This document shows, one piece after another, positions 15,964 through 23,111 of a stretch of 32,093 nucleotides of DNA. The stretch comes from an uncultured Lachnospiraceae bacterium. GTDB taxonomy: Bacteria > Bacillota > Clostridia > Lachnospirales > Lachnospiraceae. A program made the translations under genes and the position numbers. The stretch spans positions 1-32,093 of the forward strand of contig CACZFV010000016.1 in the NCBI GenBank assembly GCA_902780465.1. Reading direction: 5' to 3'. Under the pieces are notes generated by a model. The model ran no database searches and had not been told where the DNA came from. It was given only the letters and a program-made list of their open reading frames with translations. How positions within the stretch are numbered: the stretch's first letter is position 1; each line of letters opens with the position of its first letter.

Positions 15964-16191
15964 TCAGTCCTCTTCACACCGGCAGATCAGGTCATAGATC
16001 GTCTGCACCGTCTGGAAATTCTCCGGTACGATCTCCTCCGGCGGCAGTCTGACTCCCATGCGGGAATTGATCTCCGAAACCAGCATCACCATCTCCAGAG
16101 ATGTAAGGATCCCTTCCTCCACCAGATTCTCACAGTGTTCAAAGTCCGCGTCCGCGTTCAGATCGCGCAGGATCTCCAGCAGTTCTTCCAT
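15964..16191 (-). CDS. Acyl/aminoacyl carrier protein (DltC-like)
   Basis: A 75-residue carrier protein, acidic and helical, of DltC/ACP size. The phosphopantetheine site is Ser31 in EEGILTSLEMVMLV; the residue before Ser is Thr instead of the usual Asp (DSL becomes TSL). The second helix and the end (PPEEIVPENFQTVQTIYDLI) fit the carrier fold. AAGGGGG lies 9 bases before the ATG at 16191; a longer in-frame start at 16326 would overlap the transglutaminase gene and has no support. It sits between the transglutaminase and MBOAT genes. The DltA-like enzyme is its obvious loading partner. Confidence 0.88.
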   Translation of the reverse strand: MEELLEILRDLNADADFEHCENLVEEGILTSLEMVMLVSEINSRMGVRLPPEEIVPENFQTVQTIYDLICRCEED

Positions 16192-16246
16192 GATGTTTGC
16201 CCCCTTGTTTTTTGTTATTGATATATTCAGGTCCCTCCGCCGAGCC

Positions 16247-17125
16247 TCATGGAGTCGGAGGATATAAACTCTGATCAAACATAAAGCAGTTCCCGTGCCG
16301 GGCAGAAAGAGAAAGCATCTGCGCATCTGTCAGAAGACAGTATGTGCCTCCCCAGCTTCTGGGAGTCGTGTCAAAATGATACCAGTTCCCGTCCACCATT
16401 GTCAGGTTCCAGAAATGATCATTGTCCGTGCTGCGGATCACTTCAATACTCGGAAGACCGGCCCGTGTGAGCAGCGCCTGTGCCACTGCAAAATATGTGT
16501 AGCAGTCCCCGTGATGCCGCCGCAGTCCTTCATAGGCTTCCGTGACCCAGTCGCGGGTGGCGGAGTGCCCCGCATATCTGAAGTTCCCGCGCACCCAGCG
16601 GTAGATCGCCTCCGCCTTCTGTCTCTCCCCCATCTCCGGAGAGATGATGGCGCCCAGCACAGAATCGCAGATCGCGTCCATGGCTTTCCAGATGTCGGTC
16701 TTCTGATCCTCCGGAGGGATCACGACCGGTCTTTTTGCGTAATCTGCCCCCGTCATGGCTCCGGAAGCATCGAACTGATATCGGACCCCGCCGATCTCAA
16801 GCTCTGTATCTGCTGCCATGGCACCGCTTGCCGGATCCAGGTAATAGTGCTGACCGTTTTCTCCGAACCAGCCAGTCTGCATATAACCTTCGTCATCGAA
16901 ATGATACCAGATCCCCTTCAGACGAAGCCATTCCGCCCTGGCGTAGCCGCCCCCGGCCTTTTCGAACCACCAGCCGCGCTCATCCAGTCTCCAGTTTCCC
17001 TGTTCCTGAAGATGCGCAGCCGCATTTCTCTTTACAATATTCGCAGCCATAGCCGGAGTTGTTGATAAAACCGTAATTCCAAGGATCAGAATACTCTCGG
17101 TCAGACATTTTTTCAGTTTCATCAT
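16247..17125 (-). CDS. Secreted transglutaminase-like protein with cell-wall-binding-type repeats
   Basis: A 292-residue exported protein. It has a signal peptide with cleavage near Ala27/Ala28 (TTPAMAAN). At about 44-125 there are Trp/Tyr/Gly-rich repeats of the choline/cell-wall-binding type (GWWFEKAGGGYARAEW, GIWYHFDDEGYMQTGW, GQHYYLDPASGAM, GVRYQFDASGAMTG). A transglutaminase-fold domain follows at about 150-290. Its catalytic triad is Cys208 (HHGDCYTYF), His237 (DNDHFWNL) and Asp252 (WYHFDTTP). Such domains are cysteine proteases or amidases, or crosslinkers; which one applies here cannot be told. An AGGAGG site is 6 bases before the first ATG. It is the first gene after a promoter, with the carrier-protein gene 55 bases downstream, so it likely belongs to the acylation operon. 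Confidence 0.85.
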   Translation of the reverse strand: MMKLKKCLTESILILGITVLSTTPAMAANIVKRNAAAHLQEQGNWRLDERGWWFEKAGGGYARAEWLRLKGIWYHFDDEGYMQTGWFGENGQHYYLDPASGAMAADTELEIGGVRYQFDASGAMTGADYAKRPVVIPPEDQKTDIWKAMDAICDSVLGAIISPEMGERQKAEAIYRWVRGNFRYAGHSATRDWVTEAYEGLRRHHGDCYTYFAVAQALLTRAGLPSIEVIRSTDNDHFWNLTMVDGNWYHFDTTPRSWGGTYCLLTDAQMLSLSARHGNCFMFDQSLYPPTP

Positions 17126-17157
17126 AGCAGCCTCCTGTTTGCATCAGTTTTGTCATT

Positions 17158-17184
17158 ATTATATTTTATACTATTTTTAATAGT
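17158..17184 (-). promoter_or_regulatory. Promoter region of the dlt-like operon with inverted repeat
   Basis: An AT-rich stretch upstream of the transglutaminase gene has a perfect TATAAT (minus strand, 17158-17163) about 32 bases before the ATG. Just upstream is the 6-bp inverted repeat ACTATT-TTT-AATAGT (17170-17184). No good -35 box is seen at the right distance, so an activator binding the repeat is plausible. Confidence 0.5.
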
Positions 17185-17230
17185 TTGAGACCTTTTTTAC
17201 ATGCGCCGTACCTGTAAATATCTTTGGCAT

Positions 17231-17256
17231 AAAAAAGAACGGCCCCGGAAGGCCGT
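17231..17256 (-). terminator. Intrinsic terminator of the small secreted-protein gene
   Basis: On the minus strand a GC stem (ACGGCC with GGCCGT; plus 17239-17244 and 17251-17256) with a 6-base loop is followed by TTCTTTTTT. It ends leftward transcription from 17287-17643 and separates it from the dlt-like operon. Confidence 0.8.
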
Positions 17257-17286
17257 CTTTCTTCTTTATATCTGATCCTGTATGTT

Positions 17287-17643
17287 TCAGCGGGTGATGT
17301 ACCCGATACCGCTGCCGGTGGTCAGGCGGAGATTGTCGCAGTCATACACATCCAGGACCGCACCGGATTCCGCCATATACTGATTTGTGCCGGATCTGCG
17401 GTTGAACTCATAGATATGCGTCCCATCGTCGTCATGAACTTCCACCCGGGCGCTGTTGGTATCCAGATCCACGTCCACAGGATAATCATCATCATCCCAT
17501 GCGCTCACGCTGCCTGCGCCGTCATCCGTCACCGCCAGGTAGAATCCGCCGTCATACCCTCCCGCGAACGCTGTACAGGTAAGCATCATGGCTGCCACTC
17601 CTGCCAGAAATGTACCTGCTGCTGCTTTTATCATTCTTTCCAT
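17287..17643 (-). CDS. Small secreted acidic protein, function unknown
   Basis: A 118-residue protein with a typical signal peptide (MERMIKAAAG, a hydrophobic run, predicted cleavage after TCTAFA). The mature part is about 90 residues, Gly- and Asp-rich (SAWDDDDYPVDVDLD, VEVHDDDGTHIYEF), and looks like a small beta domain. I do not recognise a family. AAGGAAAG lies before the ATG at 17643; the frame is open upstream but overlaps the epimerase gene, so the internal start is preferred. It follows the nnrE stop by 67 bases and is closed by its own terminator. Acidic runs could bind calcium, which is only a guess. Confidence 0.7.
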   Translation of the reverse strand: MERMIKAAAGTFLAGVAAMMLTCTAFAGGYDGGFYLAVTDDGAGSVSAWDDDDYPVDVDLDTNSARVEVHDDDGTHIYEFNRRSGTNQYMAESGAVLDVYDCDNLRLTTGSGIGYITR

Positions 17644-17710
17644 GATATCTTTCCTTCTCTGCATCATTAAAGTGTAACTTGATGATAACAGAAGGGCTAT
17701 CACAGCTATG

Positions 17711-18367
17711 TCACAGCATACGGTACACTTCCTCCGGAATACCGATATCGCACACATGGATCTTTCCTGCCGCTGCCGCGCCGGCACCGGCGGTGAGGCC
17801 GGTCTTGTTTTTCCCGAAGGTAAAGGTCTCGTCCGCCCGGATATGCGCCCCCATCTCCTCTCCCGTGTCCGCGTTGATCCCGGAAGGAACGTCCACGGCG
17901 ATCCGGTAAGCGTCCAGGCAGTCCGCATCCGAAAGCACCTGCTTCCATATCCCCTCCAGGGGCCGCTTCAGGCCGATCCCGAAAGCGGCGTCCACCAGCA
18001 GTTCCGCTTTACGCACGGTATTCCGGAAGGCTTCCGCTTCGTGGAGATATTCAGGAACGCCCCCTGCAGCTTTGAACTCCGACAGCTGCCGGAGGAACTC
18101 CCAGCTCGCCCTTTCAAGATTCCCGCAGATCAGGACCCTCGGCTCCAGTCCCGCTTCCCGGAGCATTTTCCCGGCACAGACGCCGTCCGCCCCGTTGTTG
18201 CCGACGCCGCAGAGGATCACGGTCCCGGCCGCCCGGTCCGAAGAAAGCACTGCATCCGCCACAAAGCGGGAGGCCCGCTCCATCAGTGTAAGAGAAGGGA
18301 TCTTCAGCACGTCAATGGCGTACCGGTCCGCTGCCTTTGCCTGTGTACCTGTAATGATCATTTTCAT
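17711..18367 (-). CDS. nnrE: NAD(P)H-hydrate epimerase (YjeF N-terminal domain protein)
   Basis: A 218-residue enzyme that interconverts R and S forms of hydrated NAD(P)H so that a separate dehydratase can repair them. The YjeF_N signatures are clear: CGVGNNGADGVCAGKML (about 53-69), the catalytic Asp region VDAAFGIGLKRPLEG, and AVDVPSGINADTGE, which binds the cation and substrate. Only the epimerase half is present; the ADP-dependent dehydratase domain (NnrD) found in bifunctional proteins is missing and must be elsewhere. Its ATG overlaps the YolD-like stop as ATGA, implying translational coupling. Link to the DNA polymerase is probably operon convenience rather than shared function. Confidence 0.9.
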   Translation of the reverse strand: MKMIITGTQAKAADRYAIDVLKIPSLTLMERASRFVADAVLSSDRAAGTVILCGVGNNGADGVCAGKMLREAGLEPRVLICGNLERASWEFLRQLSEFKAAGGVPEYLHEAEAFRNTVRKAELLVDAAFGIGLKRPLEGIWKQVLSDADCLDAYRIAVDVPSGINADTGEEMGAHIRADETFTFGKNKTGLTAGAGAAAAGKIHVCDIGIPEEVYRML

Positions 18368-18783
18368 CCTTTCTTCAGCTCCATGTCAAAGATCCCGGAA
18401 AGGGGGATCCTGGTTTCATCTGTCAGGAGCATCGTCCCGGAATACGGGTCGACCTTCTTTACTGCGCCCTCTCTCACAATATACGCACCGCCGGATTTCT
18501 TCTCGTCCGGCCGGAAATACGTGACGGTGATCTGCGGCTGCCGGCCCTCCTGCAGATCCGTCTGCAGCAGCGCCATCTTTTCATTCAGCTCAACCTGAAG
18601 ATCCTCGGAGAGATCCGCCTCCTCCTCCGTCAGTCTGGCGCTCTCCCGGATCTCCGCGTCATATCCGGTGAGCGCCGCAAAAGGCATGAACTGGGCCGCC
18701 CGGTCCCGGAGCGGCATCGGCGGATGGTTCTTCGAAACAGGACGCGGGAGATGGATGATGTCTTCGTAATGGTCTCTTCCCAT
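18364..18783 (-). CDS. YolD-like family protein
   Basis: A 139-residue protein of the YolD-like type, recognised by RAAQFMPFAALTGYDAEIRE, a long charged helix (about 45-80) and a C-terminal beta part (ITVTYFRPDEKKSGGAY and IPLSGIFDMEL). YolD-like proteins are very often encoded next to UvrX/DinB-type Y-family polymerases, as here. A role in damage-induced polymerase function is inferred from this linkage; the molecular activity is not known. Start and stop overlap both neighbours (TGATG at the 5' side, ATGA at the 3' side), so its translation is coupled to both. Confidence 0.85.
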   Translation of the reverse strand: MGRDHYEDIIHLPRPVSKNHPPMPLRDRAAQFMPFAALTGYDAEIRESARLTEEEADLSEDLQVELNEKMALLQTDLQEGRQPQITVTYFRPDEKKSGGAYIVREGAVKKVDPYSGTMLLTDETRIPLSGIFDMELKKG

Positions 18784-20255
18784 CAGGACCTGTGCCCTCC
18801 GATCTGATTGTTTCTTTCCTTCCCTGTGGCGCCTTCCTTCAGGTTGATCCCCTTCAGGATCGCGTTGCTGCCGAACTTGCGGCGGATGGACAGCATGGCT
18901 TCCTGCAGGGAGCGTTCTTTCTGAAGCTCCCGCTCTTCCCGCTCTTTTTTCTGCTCCTCCGCTTCGTAGTCCGTAAAAAGATCCATCTGGACAAAAGACG
19001 GCTCCTCCCGGACTTCCTCCTCCGGCAGCACATGGTTCACTCCGATATGGATCCGGCGCACCAGAAGCTCCGGATCCACGATCCTGTCGTAAAGCTCCAG
19101 CACCGCACTGTCGATCAGCCGCGCGGAACTGGTCTTCCGCGGCAGATTCGCCGTCCCGTGGGCGTGTTTCGGGACCTTTCTCCCATAGTGATCTGTGGTG
19201 ATCTCTCCCGTGTAACCGGCTGCGCTCTCCTTGTCATAGGAGACAGTCAGGACGATCTGGTCCGTCACCATTTTCTTTGCCACCAGATTCAGCGCCGCCG
19301 CGTCCGCCATCTCATGGACCACCACTCTCGCCTTCTGATGATCGTAGGGGCACTGGAGCACCTGCCCGGAACTGAAGGAACTGCTGTCCGGACGGTAAGA
19401 CTTTATGAGGTCCATGGTACAGGGTTCGTACCCCCAGGCGTGATCGATCAGCAGCTCCGCGTTGATCCCGAACAGGCTGTACAGAAGTTCCTCGTTCTTT
19501 ATAGAGCAGCGCGCCACGTCTCCCATCGTAAACATCCCGTGCTCTTCCAGCTTCTTCGCGTACCCCCGCCCGACTCTCCAGAAATCTGTCAGAGGGCGGT
19601 GTCCCCAGAGAAGCCTGCGGTAGGACATTTCGTCAAGTTCCGCGATGCGGACCCCGTCAGCATCCGCCTCCACGTGCTTCGCGACGATATCCATCGCAGC
19701 CTTCGCGAGATAAAGATTTGTCCCGATCCCGGCAGCTGCGGTGATCCCCGTCTCCCGCAGCACCGAAAGGATCATCCTCCTGGCGAGCTCCCGGGCCGTG
19801 ACTCCGTAAGTGTCAAGATACGCCGAGGCGTCGATCATGACTTCATCGATCGAATAGACATGGATGTCCTCCGGCGCTGCAAAGCGGAGATAAATGCTGT
19901 AGATCTCCGTGCTCCGCTCCATATATTTTGCCATCCGCGGCACCGCGATCTCAAACCCCAGCTCCAGAGACGGATCCTTCAGTTCCACCGCCGAGCTGGA
20001 CTTTCCCCGGAACCGGTGTCCCGGCGCCTTCCGAAGGCGCTCCGCATTGACCTCCTTCACCCGCTGCACCACTTCAAAAAGCCTGGCCCTCCCGGGGATC
20101 CCGTAAGCCTTCAGGGACGGAGAGACTGCCAGGCAGATGGTCTTTTCCGTTCTGGACTCGTCCGCGACCACAAGGTTCGTCGTCAGAGGGTCCAGCTTTC
20201 TTTCCACGCACTCCACGGACGCGTAGAAGGATTTCAGGTCAATGGCAATATACAT
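18783..20255 (-). CDS. Y-family DNA polymerase (UvrX/ImpB-MucB-SamB type)
   Basis: An error-prone translesion polymerase of 490 residues. The N-terminal catalytic motif is AIDLKSFYASVECVER (metal Asp and steric-gate Phe/Tyr region). The second is YSIDEVMIDASAY (Asp/Glu metal ligands), then the helix-hairpin-helix region and a little-finger domain. The C-terminus is charged (EEQKKEREERELQKERSLQ) and has QMDLFTDYE, resembling the QxxLF-type beta-clamp-binding motif. I chose the ATG at 20255, with AAGGAG 5 bases upstream, over a longer frame to 20279 that would overlap ansA. The pairing with YolD-like supports the UvrX subtype over DinB. SOS control was not established; I saw no clear LexA box nearby. 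Confidence 0.92.
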   Translation of the reverse strand: MYIAIDLKSFYASVECVERKLDPLTTNLVVADESRTEKTICLAVSPSLKAYGIPGRARLFEVVQRVKEVNAERLRKAPGHRFRGKSSSAVELKDPSLELGFEIAVPRMAKYMERSTEIYSIYLRFAAPEDIHVYSIDEVMIDASAYLDTYGVTARELARRMILSVLRETGITAAAGIGTNLYLAKAAMDIVAKHVEADADGVRIAELDEMSYRRLLWGHRPLTDFWRVGRGYAKKLEEHGMFTMGDVARCSIKNEELLYSLFGINAELLIDHAWGYEPCTMDLIKSYRPDSSSFSSGQVLQCPYDHQKARVVVHEMADAAALNLVAKKMVTDQIVLTVSYDKESAAGYTGEITTDHYGRKVPKHAHGTANLPRKTSSARLIDSAVLELYDRIVDPELLVRRIHIGVNHVLPEEEVREEPSFVQMDLFTDYEAEEQKKEREERELQKERSLQEAMLSIRRKFGSNAILKGINLKEGATGKERNNQIGGHRS

Positions 20256-20263
20256 CCGGCTCC

Positions 20264-21271
20264 TTATGCCTCCCCGCACAGGATATCGTGGTTGATCTGA
20301 CGGTAAAAACCGCGGCGGATGCTTTCATAATCCCGCGGATACTTCTTCAGCAGCCACATGAGCTTGGTGAGCGTCGCTTCCAACGTCATATCGTAGGCTT
20401 CGATGATCTTGAAGTCTTCCTTCACCCGTTTTCCGACCTGATAGATCTCCATGCCGGAGCCTTCATTGACGACCTGCGTCGCCATGACCGTGAACTTTCC
20501 CTGTTCCGCCCATTTCTTCATTTCCTTGTAGAACTGGCCGGCCAGCTGCTCCGGCAGGCCTCCCACGCCGAAGCTTTCTATCACGATGCAGTCATAGTTC
20601 TCAAACAGGTAGGAGAGCATCTCCGGCCGGGAACCCGGAATCAGTTTCATGATGCAGATGGAGCTGCTCAGCTCCTCTGTAAAAATGACCCGGTTTCTCA
20701 TCGGCTCTTCCGGTATGTAGCGGATGATGCGTCCGTCCTGGATCCTGGCAAGTACCGGGAAGTTAATGCTGTGGAAGGCATTGAAGTTCCGGGACATCAT
20801 TTTCTTTGCCCGGGTGCCGGCGATGACATTTCCGTCGAATACCAGGACCACATTCTGGGAGTCCTCGTCGCTGGCGTAGATGATACTGTCCCTGAGATTC
20901 CTCCTGGCGTCGGATTCTTCCCGCTCGATCGGCTTCTGAGAGCCTGTCAGGACGATCGGCTTCCGGGAGTTCTGCACCATGTAGGAAAGCGCCGCCGCGG
21001 TATATGCCATCGTGTCAGTTCCATGGGTGATGACAAAGCCGTCATACCGGTCATACTGCTTCCGGATAGTCCCGGCGATCTCCGACCAGATGGCCGGCGT
21101 CATGTTGCTGCTGTCGATATTGCAGACCTGCAGAAAGTCAATTTCACAGAAGTCCTTTACATCAGGTACAAAAGACAGGATATCCTCCGCCGTGAGGATC
21201 GGCTTCAGTCCGTCTTCAGTCCGCACAGAGGCGATGGTGCCGCCCGTCCCGATCAGCAGGATCTTTTTCAT
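20264..21271 (-). CDS. ansA: Type I L-asparaginase (cytoplasmic)
   Basis: Hydrolyses L-asparagine to aspartate and ammonia. At 335 residues without a signal peptide it fits the cytoplasmic type I enzyme. The two active-site blocks are GTGGTIAS with Thr12 and THGTDTMAY with Thr85/Asp86; the Lys/Glu site region follows in VLTGSQKPIEREESDARRN. It is the first gene of a tight leftward operon; the polymerase gene starts 8 bases after its stop. AAGGGAAC lies before the ATG. A TATGAT box occurs on the minus strand about 40 bases upstream without a clear -35. The asparaginase-repair grouping has no obvious functional reason. Confidence 0.93.
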   Translation of the reverse strand: MKKILLIGTGGTIASVRTEDGLKPILTAEDILSFVPDVKDFCEIDFLQVCNIDSSNMTPAIWSEIAGTIRKQYDRYDGFVITHGTDTMAYTAAALSYMVQNSRKPIVLTGSQKPIEREESDARRNLRDSIIYASDEDSQNVVLVFDGNVIAGTRAKKMMSRNFNAFHSINFPVLARIQDGRIIRYIPEEPMRNRVIFTEELSSSICIMKLIPGSRPEMLSYLFENYDCIVIESFGVGGLPEQLAGQFYKEMKKWAEQGKFTVMATQVVNEGSGMEIYQVGKRVKEDFKIIEAYDMTLEATLTKLMWLLKKYPRDYESIRRGFYRQINHDILCGEA

Positions 21272-21360
21272 TTTCTCTGTTCCCTTCTTCTTTTTTTATC
21301 CTTATCATCATACCATGGTTTCCGGTGCAAAAGGTCAGGTGAACGCACAAAACGGGAAAC

Positions 21361-21389
21361 TTGACATTCACCATGAAGCATGATATTAA
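21361..21389 (+). promoter_or_regulatory. Promoter for the DUF3810 gene
   Basis: A perfect TTGACA (21361-21366) and TATTAA (21384-21389) are 17 bases apart, with an AAAGGAGG ribosome site shortly after and the ATG at 21412. Confidence 0.7.
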
Positions 21390-21411
21390 CCAAAGAAAAG
21401 GAGGGCGGGCG

Positions 21412-22560
21412 ATGTCCGGATCCTTAAATCGCCGGGCTGGACCGCCGGCAGGAAAAACTGGTTTACCGCTATGGCTCGCGGCAGCTCTCTCTGCTGATCT
21501 GGCGGCGTGTCTTCTCCGTTATTCCGCCCGCAGCATCCCCGGATTCGCGGACCGGTACACGGACATTATGAATCCGCTGCTGGTCAATACTCTGGGCCGG
21601 ATCTCCGGAGTGTTTCCTTTTTCTCTTGCGGAAGTACTGCTTTATCTTATCATTATCACGCTTCTCACTGCTCTGGCTCAAGTGGTCTTTTCCGCGGCCG
21701 GACCTGCCGGGAGCCGGAACCGCCTTTTTTCCCGGATCGGCATCCTGGGCAGAAACTGCTTCTGCCTGTTATCTGCCCTGTTTCTTCTCTTTGAGCTGAA
21801 TGAAGACGTCTATTTTTACCGCACCCGCTTCGCGGTCCGCTACGGTCTGGAGCGGGACAGCTACAGCACGGAGGAGCTTTCCATCGTGTGCAGGGATCTG
21901 GCTGCCGAGATCAATGAATACGCGCCCCTCGTCCGGCGGGACAAAGACGGGCATATGAACACGGACAAAGATCTTTCGGAACGCATGCGCAGCTCCATGC
22001 GCGCTCTCGGAGAGATTTATCCGGAACTCTCCGGATGGTATCCCAGGCCGAAGTATATTTTCTTTTCCACGCTGCTCAGCCGGGGCGATATCACAGGTGT
22101 GTACAGCATGTTCACGGTGGAGGCGAACCTGAACCGCGACATGCCGCAGTACAATCTTCCCTTCACCGTGGGGCATGAGCTTTCGCACCTGAAGAGCTTC
22201 GAGTCGGAGAAGGAAGCAAATTTCCTGGGGTATCTCGCCTGCATGTCCTCCGAAGATCCGGACGTCCGCTACAGCGGCGCCATGATGGGATGGGTCTACT
22301 GCGGCAACGAGCTTCACAAACGGGACTATGACCTCTGGAAAGAGATCTGGTCTTCCATCTGTCCCGAAGCGCAGGAAGACCTGCAGCACAACAATGAATA
22401 CTGGGACCGCTATAAAGGCAAAGTCTCCGAGACGGTCCAGAACATGAACGATTCCTACCTGAAGGCGCAGGGTCTGAAGGAGGGAACGCTCTCCTACGAC
22501 CTTGTAACCGACATGATCGTGTCCTATGAACTTCAGAAACAAAAGATCCCTGTAAACTGA
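21412..22560 (+). CDS. DUF3810 family membrane metallopeptidase-like protein
   Basis: A 382-residue membrane protein. Three hydrophobic segments near the N-terminus (about 20-38, 58-88 and 100-122) are followed by a soluble domain. The domain holds the zinc-protease motif HELSH at 255-259, preceded by LPFTVG and followed by ESEKEANFLGYLAC, which supplies the likely third ligand Glu. This is the DUF3810 pattern; substrates are not known. The start at 21412 has AAAGGAGG 8 bases upstream, whereas the longer open frame begins with TTG inside the promoter. The short hypothetical gene at 22588 follows 27 bases later and is probably co-transcribed. Confidence 0.85.
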   Translation: MSGSLNRRAGPPAGKTGLPLWLAAALSADLAACLLRYSARSIPGFADRYTDIMNPLLVNTLGRISGVFPFSLAEVLLYLIIITLLTALAQVVFSAAGPAGSRNRLFSRIGILGRNCFCLLSALFLLFELNEDVYFYRTRFAVRYGLERDSYSTEELSIVCRDLAAEINEYAPLVRRDKDGHMNTDKDLSERMRSSMRALGEIYPELSGWYPRPKYIFFSTLLSRGDITGVYSMFTVEANLNRDMPQYNLPFTVGHELSHLKSFESEKEANFLGYLACMSSEDPDVRYSGAMMGWVYCGNELHKRDYDLWKEIWSSICPEAQEDLQHNNEYWDRYKGKVSETVQNMNDSYLKAQGLKEGTLSYDLVTDMIVSYELQKQKIPVN

Positions 22561-22587
22561 TGATCTAAAAGAAAAGGAACTGACCCC

Positions 22588-23100
22588 ATGAAATTCAAAT
22601 CCGTCAATGAACTCCAGAACTTCTCCTTCCGCGACTGCACCATCACCCGCTTTGAGATCCTGAAGGATCCGGCTCTGGTGCGCATGGAACTGGAGGCCCT
22701 GATCGTGGAGCCCCGGAATTCCCAGAACACCCATTTTACCCAGAGCTACGCCGGCACCGTGTACCTCCGGATGACAGAAGCCTCGGTGCTTTCCGGCGTA
22801 AAAGTAGGCTACCGTTTCTACAGCGCGGACGGGAAGCTCCTCAGCGAGACCCCGGACGTGCCCATGACCGAGGAAGAGATCGCTGCCCTGCCGGCGTCCC
22901 TTGAAGGCACCTTCCTGCCGGGCATCGAGATCACGGAAGAAAACAATGACGCCCGGACGGGCGTCATTACAGTGGAATATCCTCCGGAGGAGCAGTACGA
23001 CACGCTCCCCACCCAGTCCTATGAGCTCACCGTCCGCTTCCGGGACGTGATCCTTGAGTGGGATTTCTTTATGAACAAGGTCGAGACCCCCGGCATGTGA
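22588..23100 (+). CDS. Hypothetical cytoplasmic protein
   Basis: A 170-residue soluble protein with no signal peptide or membrane span. It has alternating beta-type segments (ITRFEILKDPALVRMELEAL, YAGTVYLRMTEAS, YELTVRFRDVILEWDF). I do not recognise a named family; similar short proteins occur in Lachnospiraceae. It lies 27 bases after the DUF3810 gene. Its stop is only 11 bases from the stop of the converging amidohydrolase gene. Its coding sequence contains a perfect 11-bp hairpin (22945-22968) that looks like the terminator of that opposite gene. Confidence 0.75.
   Translation: MKFKSVNELQNFSFRDCTITRFEILKDPALVRMELEALIVEPRNSQNTHFTQSYAGTVYLRMTEASVLSGVKVGYRFYSADGKLLSETPDVPMTEEEIAALPASLEGTFLPGIEITEENNDARTGVITVEYPPEEQYDTLPTQSYELTVRFRDVILEWDFFMNKVETPGM
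22945..22968 (-). terminator. Probable terminator of the amidohydrolase transcript, embedded in the converging gene
   Basis: Two perfect 11-bp arms (22945-22955 and 22958-22968) are separated by two bases, so the real loop is probably four bases. On the minus strand the stem is followed by GTTTTCTTCC, a moderate T-tract. On the plus strand there is none. No other hairpin lies closer to the amidohydrolase stop at 23112. Confidence 0.5.
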
Positions 23101-23111
23101 AGTCTTCCGGG

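Noticed and set aside
18792..20300. 502-codon plus-strand frame opposite the Y-family polymerase
   Set aside because: Shadow of a strongly supported polymerase gene; biased composition and no domain.
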